Positions 6,388 to 11,216 of a DNA stretch of 11,216 nucleotides are shown here, piece by piece. The stretch lies in assembly GCA_947588665.1 (NCBI GenBank), contig CANPYU010000026.1, positions 1 to 11,216 of the forward strand. Direction: 5' to 3'. This DNA comes from an uncultured Bacilli bacterium (GTDB lineage: Bacteria; Bacillota_I; Bacilli_A; RF39; UBA660). How positions within the stretch are numbered: position 1 is the stretch's first letter; each line of letters begins with the position of its first letter. The notes below the pieces were generated by a model that had not been told where the DNA came from, ran no database searches, and was given only the letters and a program-made list of their open reading frames with translations. Both the position numbers and the translations under genes were made by a program.

Positions 6388-7608
6388 ATTAAATTCTTTG
6401 GCTAATAAGCCTTTTTTATTTAGTTTATTATAGTTTTTGGGATTAATTATAAGATCATATTCTCCAATAAATTCATATATATGAGGATTAAATCCAAGTT
6501 TAAAATTATTTAAACCTTTATAGGGGTTGGTTTCTTTAAAATCACCTGTAAAACCATTTAAATCTAAGTATTTATAATTATTTTTATAATATTCAATAAT
6601 ATTATAATGAAGAAAGTAATTAGCATTAAATTTTTTATATAAAGGATCAATACCACTTATAACAATATTTACACGATTATTATTTTTGATTGTAAAAGCT
6701 CCCGCAATATAAGTTTCTTTGTTTTCTTTTAAGCCGTATGTAGCTATTTCAATATCATTTTTATAAGATAATAATGTTTTATCTGAAGCCATTTTTTCAT
6801 TGATATTTAAAGCAGAAGCATTATTAATTAATTTTTCAGATAAAATATTATTTTTTTCTAATTCTTTGTTATATAATTCTTGGCTATTTAATAAATAAGT
6901 TTCATAATTTATTTTTATAAGAAATAAATCACATGAAGAGTTTTTTTCAAAAATATTATAATAATTTTTATAATAATATTCATTAATATTTTTTTTATTT
7001 TTTATAAAATTATAAAAAATATCTATTTTGTCTTTAGTGGCTTTTTCGAATATTAAACCTTTTTTTGTAGCTTTTCTAATTTTATTTTTAGTGTTTTTAG
7101 AAAGTTTATCAAAAGAATAATCTTGGAGATTTAATATAGCGTTAAATCTTGGAAACATGGATTCAAAATATAGATTATCTTTTAATTTATAATAGCCACT
7201 TTCTTTTAGAAAATCTTTTACTGTAATATTTTGATTATAGTTAGTTATTTTTGAATATGGATTTATTTCACCAATAGCTATTTCTGGGTTAATTTTAATA
7301 AAATCTAGTTTTTTTTGATAATGTTCTTTAATTGCTTCAGTAAATTTTTTTAATAGATCATCATCGAAATAATCAATTAAAAATCCTTTGGGTGAATAGC
7401 CATATTTGTGAGATATATTTATTTTTTTAATTAAAATTAAGGCTGCTGCTTTAATAATTCCTAATTCATCAACGTACCCCAATAAATCATATTCATAGTT
7501 ATTTTCCGTCATAAATAGTGCATAATTGGAAGTTTGATAATGAGATTTTAAAATATGATTGTGTGCAAAAGCATCAAACTCGGCGATTGTTAATTCTTTT
7601 AAATGCAT
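6376..7608 (-). CDS. FemA/FemB/FemX-family peptidoglycan cross-bridge aminoacyltransferase
   Basis: A 410-residue cytoplasmic enzyme of the family that adds amino acids from aminoacyl-tRNA to the peptide stem of lipid II to build interpeptide bridges. It shows the usual two GNAT-like halves: an N-terminal part with Q-T-S-N-Y-A and Y-G-Y-S-P-K-G-F, an N-K-I-R-K-A-T-K-K-G-L segment typical of the centre, a Lys/Glu/Asn-rich helical arm (about 235-275) matching the coiled-coil tRNA-interacting arm, and the C-terminal signature D-L-N-G-F-T-G-D-F followed by G-L-N-N-F-K-L-G-F-N-P. Length is usual for the family. The start ATG (7608) has an AAAGGGGG site 7 bases upstream. Which amino acid is added cannot be read from the sequence. 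It is transcribed alone, divergent from 7726; nearness to the surface-protein genes may be coincidence. Confidence 0.88.
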   Translation of the reverse strand: MHLKELTIAEFDAFAHNHILKSHYQTSNYALFMTENNYEYDLLGYVDELGIIKAAALILIKKINISHKYGYSPKGFLIDYFDDDLLKKFTEAIKEHYQKKLDFIKINPEIAIGEINPYSKITNYNQNITVKDFLKESGYYKLKDNLYFESMFPRFNAILNLQDYSFDKLSKNTKNKIRKATKKGLIFEKATKDKIDIFYNFIKNKKNINEYYYKNYYNIFEKNSSCDLFLIKINYETYLLNSQELYNKELEKNNILSEKLINNASALNINEKMASDKTLLSYKNDIEIATYGLKENKETYIAGAFTIKNNNRVNIVISGIDPLYKKFNANYFLHYNIIEYYKNNYKYLDLNGFTGDFKETNPYKGLNNFKLGFNPHIYEFIGEYDLIINPKNYNKLNKKGLLAKEFNKKN

Positions 7609-7615
7609 TTTGGGT

Positions 7616-7664
7616 CCCCCTTTAAGAATACGCCTATTTTAACATAATTTCTCTTAATAGTCAA
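7616..7664 (-). promoter_or_regulatory. Promoter and ribosome site for the FemABX gene
   Basis: Read leftward: TTGACT (7664-7659), 17-bp spacer, TAAAAT (7641-7636), preceded by TGT (extended -10). AAAGGGGG (7623-7616), a G-rich variant of AAAGGAGG, serves the ATG at 7608. Confidence 0.75.
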
Positions 7665-7685
7665 ATTATATAAATTTATTGACTA
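7658..7685. promoter_or_regulatory. Inverted repeat TAGTCAA-N14-TTGACTA joining divergent -35 boxes
   Basis: TAGTCAA (7658-7664) and TTGACTA (7679-7685) are perfect reverse complements, 21 bp centre to centre. They contain the -35 boxes of the two divergent genes. This may only reflect facing promoters, or may be a shared operator. Confidence 0.45.
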
Positions 7686-7718
7686 GTTTGGAAAATATAG
7701 TATAATATTAATAGGAGG
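7679..7718 (+). promoter_or_regulatory. Promoter and ribosome site for the HdeD/DUF308 gene
   Basis: TTGACT (7679-7684), 16-bp spacer, TATAAT (7701-7706), then AGGAGG (7713-7718) 7 bases before ATG 7726. Confidence 0.75.
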
Positions 7719-7725
7719 AAAGAAA

Positions 7726-8319
7726 ATGACTAAAAAGAAAGAAAAAACTTTTTTAGATAAAATAAGTTTAGATTTTAGTAAAATTCTTGTGGGTAATATT
7801 ATACTTAATGTGTTGTTTTTAATTATGGGATTAGTGTTATTTTTGAATTCAACTTTTTCCCTTAAAGTTATTGGGGTTATGATTGGTATTTATGTTATGC
7901 TTTTTGGTATTTTTGATATTTATGAATTTTTAATGCGAAGAGATATGCCTTTATTTTCTTTTAATTTAATATTGGGGATACTTTCGATCGCGGTGGGATT
8001 ATTTACTATTGTTAATCCATTTAAGATCATTAAAATTATGACTTTAGGTTTAGGCATATATCTAAGTATTTTAGCATTATTTAAGATTGTTGAAGCTTTA
8101 AAATTAAAACGGTTTGGTTTTGATGGATGGCTTGTAATGTTATGTGTTAGTTTACTTCTTTTGATTTTAGGTGTTGTTATTGCTATAAATCCAATGGTGG
8201 CATTGGATATTGCAGAAGCAGCAGGATTATTTATTATTTTAGCTAGTATTTTAGAAATAAGCAACTTAATTATGATGTTTACAAAAGCTAATGATATTAA
8301 GAAGTTAATAAAAGGTTAA
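7726..8319 (+). CDS. HdeD/DUF308-family six-TM membrane protein
   Basis: A 197-residue integral membrane protein. Six hydrophobic segments are visible at about 23-41, 47-66, 78-97, 102-122, 134-154 and 160-184, arranged as three hairpins, each with an Asn-Ser or Asn-Pro turn (N-S-T-F, N-P-F-K, N-P-M-V). The triple hairpin with I-L-G/G-L-F-T-I-V-N-P patterns is the DUF308 (HdeD) fold. E. coli HdeD is linked to acid resistance at high cell density, but for Gram-positive members the role is unknown, and I do not infer one here. It is a single gene with its own promoter and a terminator overlapping the stop codon; the hsp20 gene follows under a separate heat-shock operator. Confidence 0.8.
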   Translation: MTKKKEKTFLDKISLDFSKILVGNIILNVLFLIMGLVLFLNSTFSLKVIGVMIGIYVMLFGIFDIYEFLMRRDMPLFSFNLILGILSIAVGLFTIVNPFKIIKIMTLGLGIYLSILALFKIVEALKLKRFGFDGWLVMLCVSLLLLILGVVIAINPMVALDIAEAAGLFIILASILEISNLIMMFTKANDIKKLIKG

Positions 8320-8342
8320 AGTGTCAAACTTTAATTTTTTTT
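8316..8342 (+). terminator. Terminator after the HdeD/DUF308 gene
   Basis: TTAAAGT (8316-8322) and ACTTTAA (8328-8334) form a 7-bp stem with a GTCAA loop and an eight-T tail. The stem includes the TAA stop codon. Confidence 0.75.
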
Positions 8343-8350
8343 ACAAGAAA

Positions 8351-8377
8351 TTAGCACTTAGTCTTTACAAGTGCTAA
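8351..8377 (+). promoter_or_regulatory. CIRCE operator (HrcA binding site) for the hsp20 gene
   Basis: TTAGCACTT-N9-AAGTGCTAA, a perfect 9-9-9 inverted repeat. The standard CIRCE is TTAGCACTC-N9-GAGTGCTAA, so only the innermost base of each arm differs, symmetrically. It overlaps the -35 box, the expected place for HrcA repression. A third half-site, AAGTGCTA, recurs at 8381-8388 over the -10. Confidence 0.9.
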
Positions 8378-8409
8378 AATAAGTGCTATAATGAAAACAT
8401 GAAAGGAAG
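8364..8409 (+). promoter_or_regulatory. Sigma-A promoter and ribosome site for hsp20
   Basis: TTTACA (8364-8369), 17-bp spacer, TATAAT (8387-8392), with TGC just before it (extended -10). AAGGAAG (8403-8409) precedes ATG 8420 by 10 bases. The in-frame TTG at 8414 is only 4 bases from that site, and the ATG at 8410 opens a short out-of-frame peptide, so 8420 is preferred. Confidence 0.8.
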
Positions 8410-8419
8410 ATGATTGGTT

Positions 8420-8803
8420 ATGTTACCAAGAAAAATGTTTTTAGATGATATGTTCGATAGCTTTTTAGAAAGTGATACGACAAAAATGAAGTGCGATATT
8501 TATGAAGTAGAAGGAGCATATAATTTGGAACTAGATATGCCTGGATTTACAAAAAATGATATAAATATCGAGTATAATAAAGGAACACTTACTATAAGTG
8601 CTGAAAAGAAAGAAGAAAAAGAAGATAAAGAGGATAAAAAATATATTAGAAGAGAAAGATTTTATGGAAAATTATCTCGAAGCTTTTATTTAGGGGAGAT
8701 CGATGAAGAAGCTATTAAAGCAGAATTTAAAGATGGTACTTTAAAAGTTGTGGCTCCTAAAAAAGAAGAAAATATATCTAAGAAAATAATTAATATTGAT
8801 TAA
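8420..8803 (+). CDS. hsp20: Small heat-shock protein, Hsp20/alpha-crystallin family
   Basis: A 127-residue ATP-independent chaperone that holds unfolding proteins in soluble complexes in the cytoplasm. The short N-terminus M-L-P-R-K-M-F-L-D-D-M-F-D-S-F is typical of bacterial members. The alpha-crystallin domain spans about residues 23-112, with the landmarks D-M-P-G-F (39-43), a Lys/Glu-rich loop (63-74), and F-K-D-G-T-L-K-V-V-A-P-K near its end. The C-terminal tail K-K-I-I-N-I-D contains the I-x-I motif (124-126) that docks onto a neighbouring dimer. Single gene, own terminator. The CIRCE element predicts repression by HrcA and induction by heat or unfolded protein. CIRCE is classically found at groESL and dnaK operons, so its use on hsp20 here is a point of interest. 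Confidence 0.93.
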   Translation: MLPRKMFLDDMFDSFLESDTTKMKCDIYEVEGAYNLELDMPGFTKNDINIEYNKGTLTISAEKKEEKEDKEDKKYIRRERFYGKLSRSFYLGEIDEEAIKAEFKDGTLKVVAPKKEENISKKIINID

Positions 8804-8827
8804 GCTTTTAAAAAGCTTTTTCTTTTT
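8802..8827 (+). terminator. Terminator after hsp20
   Basis: AAGCTTT (8802-8808) and AAAGCTT (8812-8818) form a 7-bp stem with a 3-base loop, followed by a T-rich tail broken by one C. Confidence 0.7.
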
Positions 8828-8893
8828 GCTATTTCTTGGGTAGATAAGTTATTTTACTTTGAATAGCATATGATTTTAAAGAGTAATTTGTTA

Positions 8894-8988
8894 TTTACAA
8901 ATAATATTTTTTGGGTTATAATATACCCGAGTATTGAATTACTCCTTGCTTATACTTTAGAGATAAGCCAATAGACCATGAGGAGGTG
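8894..8988 (+). promoter_or_regulatory. rpsF operon promoter and structured leader
   Basis: TTTACA (8894-8899), 17-bp spacer, TATAAT (8917-8922). The leader of about 65 bases has two small hairpins: GAGTA/TACTC (8929-8944) and GCTTAT/ATAAGC (8948-8968), then AGGAGGTG (8981-8988) before ATG 8994. In many bacteria the S6:S18 complex binds its own rpsF leader; this leader could do so, but I could not locate the conserved CCG element of that motif inside the predicted transcript. Confidence 0.65.
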
Positions 8989-8993
8989 GAATT

Positions 8994-9284
8994 ATGACTA
9001 AATATGAAATTATGTTCATTGTGAAAACAACTATGGAAACTGAAAAAATCAAAAAGACTATTGATAATATGAAGAAAATAGTTACAGATGGTAAGGGGAA
9101 AGTTGTTGAAGCTAAAGAAATGGGCGAAAGAAAATTAGCATATCCAATTAAAAAAGAATTAAATGGATATTACTGCGTATTCAAAGTAGAAGCTAATCCA
9201 GAAGTAATTAGTGAATTTGATCGTAAAGCTCAACTTTCGGAAGCTATTTTAAGACATTTAATTATTAAACTAGATGAGGAGTAA
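8994..9284 (+). CDS. rpsF: 30S ribosomal protein S6
   Basis: A 96-residue protein that binds 16S rRNA in the platform of the small subunit as a partner of S18. It begins M-T-K-Y-E-I-M-F-I-V, and G-E-R-K-L-A-Y-P-I-K plus G-Y-Y-C-V-F-K-V mark the ferredoxin-like core; R-H-L-I-I-K-L ends the fold. Length is normal for Bacillota, without an acidic C-terminal extension. First gene of the rpsF-ssb-rpsR operon; its stop lies 5 bases before the ssb start, and the ssb ribosome site (GAGGAG, 9276-9281) sits inside the rpsF end, suggesting coupled translation. Confidence 0.97.
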   Translation: MTKYEIMFIVKTTMETEKIKKTIDNMKKIVTDGKGKVVEAKEMGERKLAYPIKKELNGYYCVFKVEANPEVISEFDRKAQLSEAILRHLIIKLDEE

Positions 9285-9289
9285 GCATT

Positions 9290-9826
9290 ATGAATAAAGT
9301 AATTTTAATTGGTAGATTAGCAAGAGATCCAGAACTTAGAACAACCCCTACTAATCTTAGTGTTGCGACTTTTACAATTGCAATATCAAGACCTTTTAGT
9401 TCTCAGAATGGTGGAGCTCCCGAGACAGATTTTATTAACTGTGTGGTTTGGAGAAGACAAGCAGAGAATTTAGCTAAATATTGTCATAAAGGTAGTCAAA
9501 TTGCAGTAGAAGGTAGAATTCAAACACGAAATTATCAAGCACAAGATGGTAGTAGGAGATATGTTACAGAGATTATGTGTGATAATATAACTTTCTTGGG
9601 TTCTAAAGCAGATAATCAGGCTGATAATGGTGGAGATTTTGGGGGAAGTAATTATCAAGCTCCATATCCATCAAATAATAATTATCAACCAATGAATAAT
9701 AATTATCCGTCAGGAGCTTCAACATTAGTTGAGCCTGCTAGTATGCCAACTACAGATATTTCTCAAGATCCATTTAAAGATTTTGGTGAGGAAATTACTT
9801 TAAGTGATGATGATTTACCATTTTAA
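9290..9826 (+). CDS. ssb: Single-stranded DNA-binding protein
   Basis: A 178-residue protein that coats single-stranded DNA in replication, repair and recombination. The OB fold covers about residues 1-105: M-N-K-V-I-L-I-G-R-L-A-R-D-P-E-L-R at the start, D-F-I-N-C-V-V-W-R-R-Q-A-E-N-L in the middle, and V-E-G-R-I-Q-T-R-N-Y then Y-V-T-E-I at its end. A disordered Asn/Tyr/Pro-rich linker follows (about 106-170), then the acidic tip D-D-D-L-P-F, the docking site for partner proteins such as PriA, RecO and exonucleases. It lies between rpsF and rpsR as in most Bacillota, so it is probably expressed with them. Confidence 0.97.
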   Translation: MNKVILIGRLARDPELRTTPTNLSVATFTIAISRPFSSQNGGAPETDFINCVVWRRQAENLAKYCHKGSQIAVEGRIQTRNYQAQDGSRRYVTEIMCDNITFLGSKADNQADNGGDFGGSNYQAPYPSNNNYQPMNNNYPSGASTLVEPASMPTTDISQDPFKDFGEEITLSDDDLPF

Positions 9827-9841
9827 AAAGGAGGAATAGTA

Positions 9842-10057
9842 ATGGCAGAATTTTATCGTAAAAAGAAGAAAATATGTCAAATGTGTGCGGGAAAAAGCGT
9901 TGATTATAAAGATGTAATGATTATTAATAAATATATTAATGATAAAGGAAAAATCATGCCTAGACGTATGACAGGTGCTTGTGCTAAGCATCAAAGACAT
10001 ATTGCAGAGCAAGTAAAATATGCAAGATTTATGGCTTTAATACCATTTGTTAAGTAA
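9842..10057 (+). CDS. rpsR: 30S ribosomal protein S18, zinc-binding (C+) form
   Basis: A 71-residue protein that pairs with S6 on the small-subunit platform. It shows Y-K-D-V, G-K-I-M-P-R-R-M-T-G and A-R-F-M-A-L-I-P-F, the core S18 signature. Unlike the B. subtilis main copy it keeps C-Q-M-C near residues 12-15 and C-A-K-H near 48-51, a CxxC...CxxH set expected to bind zinc. AGGAGG (9829-9834) precedes the ATG by 7 bases. Last gene of the operon; the terminator stem overlaps its stop codon. Confidence 0.97.
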   Translation: MAEFYRKKKKICQMCAGKSVDYKDVMIINKYINDKGKIMPRRMTGACAKHQRHIAEQVKYARFMALIPFVK

Positions 10058-10073
10058 CAAATGGTTTTTGTTT
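10042..10073 (+). terminator. Terminator of the rpsF-ssb-rpsR operon
   Basis: ACCATTTGTT (10042-10051) and AACAAATGGT (10056-10065) form a perfect 10-bp stem with a 4-base loop, followed by a short T run. The stem covers the last codons and stop of rpsR. Confidence 0.85.
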
Positions 10074-10115
10074 ACACTTACGTTAACGAATAATTTGATA
10101 TGTTTTGATATCCTT

Positions 10116-10155
10116 TGTCGAATGTGTTTAAAAAGTTTTCAAAATGTTCTATATT
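10116..10155 (+). promoter_or_regulatory. Spo0A box and candidate promoter of the STAS-sigma unit
   Basis: TGTCGAA (10116-10122), in the context TTTGTCGAA, is the exact core of the Spo0A binding box. TTTAAA (10127-10132), 17-bp spacer, TATATT (10150-10155) is a plausible sigma-A promoter just downstream, giving the 0A-box-next-to-(-35) layout seen at Spo0A-activated sigma-A promoters. A weaker box-like TAACGAA lies at 10084-10090, 32 bp (three turns) upstream. A sigma-H promoter, as at Bacillus spoIIA, is not evident. Confidence 0.5.
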
Positions 10156-10178
10156 TAAGTAGCAAAGGTGATAATTAT

Positions 10179-10511
10179 ATGTTAAAAGTTGATATGGAAT
10201 ATGAGAAAGGTATTTTATATGTAAGACTTAAAGGGGTTTTAGATAGAAAGGCTACTTATAAAATTAATAATTATATAGTGCCGGTTGTATTAAAACATAA
10301 GATTAAATATTTAGTATTTAATTTATTTGAACTAAAAGATATTGATGAAGCAGGTATGGATAGTTTACTTAATACTAAATGTGCGATAAGAACTAATAAG
10401 GGTAAAATTTGCTTGTGTGAAGTTAGTGATGAAGTTAGAAAAAAAATAAAAAGGCTTAGAATGAGTGTTGCATCTAATGAACTTGCTGCGAATAGGTTAA
10501 TAAATATCTAA
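10179..10511 (+). CDS. STAS-domain protein, SpoIIAA-like anti-anti-sigma factor with altered phosphosite
   Basis: A 110-residue STAS-domain protein. Against B. subtilis SpoIIAA as I remember it, the stretch from G-V-L-D (19-22) to about residue 65 aligns without gaps: F-N-L-F-E-L-K-D-I-D-E-A-G matches L-N-L-E-D-L-S-F-M-D-S-S-G. SpoIIAA normally binds the kinase/anti-sigma SpoIIAB to free sigma-F and is switched off by phosphorylation of Ser58; here that position is Glu57 and the next Ser is Ala58. I chose ATG 10179, with AAAGGTGA 7 bases upstream; the frame is open back to 10047, but that part overlaps rpsR and its terminator. The stop overlaps the sigma gene start (TAATG). No spoIIAB lies between. 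Function as a true antagonist is uncertain. Confidence 0.8.
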   Translation: MLKVDMEYEKGILYVRLKGVLDRKATYKINNYIVPVVLKHKIKYLVFNLFELKDIDEAGMDSLLNTKCAIRTNKGKICLCEVSDEVRKKIKRLRMSVASNELAANRLINI

Positions 10512-11152
10512 TGACAACAAATGAACTTATAAATGAAAACATGGGGTTAATTAAAAAAATTGCAAGCAAATTTTATGGAAGTGATAAAGAAGATTTAATT
10601 CAAGTGGGAGTAATAGGACTTTTACTTGCTTATCGTAATTATAAAGAAGTAAAGGGGGCTAAATTTAGTACCTATGCTTATCCATATATTTTTGGAAAAA
10701 TGTATGAGTATGTAAACGAAAATAAAAATATTAAAGTAAGTAAGAATTTACTTAAGATATATAAATTAGTAGAAAAAACTAAGTATGATATTGCAAGTAA
10801 AACGGGTATTATTCCTACTTATGAAGAAGTCGCGTTATTTTTAGAGTTAGATCCTTCTTTAGTTTTTGAGGCTGTAAATAGTGCTCAGGCAATAATATCT
10901 TTGGATGATGAGGCAAACGAGCTTAATTTACACGAAGTTATTCCTGATAATAAAAATGTTAATATTGATTTAAAAATGGATTTGGCTAATAGTTTTAAAG
11001 TTTTAAATGATGAAGAAAAAGAAATTATTAGATCTAGATATTATGAGGATTTAACTCAAAGTGAAGTAGCTAAAAAGCTTAATATGACTCAGGTTATGGT
11101 ATCGAGATATGAAAAAAAGAGTTTGGAGAAAATGCGAGCCCAAATGATATAA
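10511..11152 (+). CDS. RNA polymerase sigma factor of the SigB/SigF/SigG type
   Basis: A 213-residue alternative sigma factor, shorter than Bacillus SigF (about 255). Region 2 covers about residues 8-75: D-L-I-Q-V-G-V-I-G-L-L for core binding and F-S-T-Y-A-Y-P-Y-I-F-G-K-M for -10 recognition and melting. Region 3 follows (about 76-125, I-K-V-S-K-N-L and I-P-T-Y-E-E-V-A), and region 4 (about 160-210) has the helix-turn-helix L-T-Q-S-E-V-A-K-K-L-N-M-T-Q-V-M-V-S-R-Y-E-K, whose Q-V-x-V-S-R pattern is typical of SigF/SigG. The start shares one base with the upstream stop, so it is probably translated by coupling; its own ribosome site is weak. The pairing suggests SigF, but it may be another member of the group. 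Confidence 0.88.
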   Translation: MTTNELINENMGLIKKIASKFYGSDKEDLIQVGVIGLLLAYRNYKEVKGAKFSTYAYPYIFGKMYEYVNENKNIKVSKNLLKIYKLVEKTKYDIASKTGIIPTYEEVALFLELDPSLVFEAVNSAQAIISLDDEANELNLHEVIPDNKNVNIDLKMDLANSFKVLNDEEKEIIRSRYYEDLTQSEVAKKLNMTQVMVSRYEKKSLEKMRAQMI

Positions 11153-11181
11153 AATACTTTAGAAATAGAGTATTTTTTTTT
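11151..11181 (+). terminator. Terminator after the sigma factor gene
   Basis: AAAATACTTT (11151-11160) and AGAGTATTTT (11167-11176) form a 10-bp stem with one G-U pair and a 6-base loop, followed by a T run. Confidence 0.8.
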
Positions 11182-11190
11182 CATAGTTTA

Positions 11191-11199
11191 TGATATAAT
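11191..11199 (+). promoter_or_regulatory. Extended -10 promoter element for a gene beyond the window
   Basis: TGATATAAT: TGn followed by a perfect TATAAT. The sequence 17 bp upstream is a T run from the preceding terminator, so no clear -35 exists. It probably drives a rightward gene outside the window. Confidence 0.45.
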
Positions 11200-11216
11200 T
11201 TAAATGTTGCTGAAAT

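Noticed and set aside
8929..8971. S6:S18 autoregulatory RNA motif in the rpsF leader
   Set aside because: Two hairpins exist, but the CCG at 8927-8929 falls at or before the predicted transcript start and the known motif could not be matched, so it is recorded only as a possibility in the leader entry.
8978..9001. Seven-codon frame from ATG 8978 overlapping the rpsF start
   Set aside because: Its codons are the rpsF ribosome site itself and it has no ribosome site of its own; coincidence is more likely than a leader peptide.
7920..10012. Antisense open frames at 7920-8264, 9470-9658 and 9815-10012
   Set aside because: They lie opposite clearly recognised genes (DUF308, ssb, rpsR), lack ribosome sites and have no recognisable protein features.
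10090..10130. Sigma-H promoter for the STAS-sigma operon
   Set aside because: GTCGAAT resembles a sigma-H -10 but no AGGAWWW-like -35 occurs at the right distance; the site is better explained as a Spo0A box.
10047..10178. N-terminal extension of the STAS protein back to 10047
   Set aside because: It overlaps rpsR and its terminator and has no STAS similarity; ATG 10179 has a ribosome site and begins the domain.

Overview
The window is A+T-rich, low-GC Gram-positive DNA. Strong AGGAGG-type ribosome sites, sigma-A promoters (several with a TGn extended -10), short U-tailed terminators and the rpsF-ssb-rpsR order point to the Bacillota. The CDxNC/PDxNL repeat protein beside SipW-type genes fits my general knowledge of uncultured gut Bacilli of the RF39/Mollicutes-relative kind, but that placement is a low-confidence inference. 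Tryptophan is TGG throughout and no gene ends in TGA.

Left part (1-6374) is a surface or fibre locus. A gene-free, extremely A+T-rich stretch (1-399) is followed by a leftward gene (449-~1219) that keeps a promoter and ribosome site but has no normal start codon. A rightward gene diverges from it (1347-1961). Next comes a giant repeat protein (2049-5489) built of about 70 Asp/Asn-rich 12-residue units, half of them with paired cysteines, then a cadherin-like domain and a C-terminal beta domain. Last is a Ser/His signal peptidase of the SipW/ER type (5613-6374). All three exported proteins carry one N-terminal membrane segment ending in a G-x-x-F-A-Y motif, as SipW substrates such as TasA and camelysin do, and they look related at their C-terminal ends. 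My reading is a self-contained export and assembly set: three substrates plus their dedicated peptidase, analogous to TasA-SipW but with a long acidic, Cys-rich, probably calcium-binding rod.

Middle part (6376-8803): a leftward FemA/B/X-type peptidoglycan cross-bridge transferase, convergent with the signal peptidase and divergent from a six-TM HdeD/DUF308 membrane protein; then a small heat-shock protein under a CIRCE operator (the HrcA site).

Right part (8994-11152): the rpsF-ssb-rpsR operon, then a two-gene unit resembling spoIIAA-sigF in which the middle gene, spoIIAB, is absent. The STAS protein has Glu-Ala where SpoIIAA has the phosphorylated Ser-Ser, and a perfect Spo0A box core lies upstream. 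This suggests a rewired or relic sporulation sigma switch. The window ends in a promoter-like element for a gene outside it.
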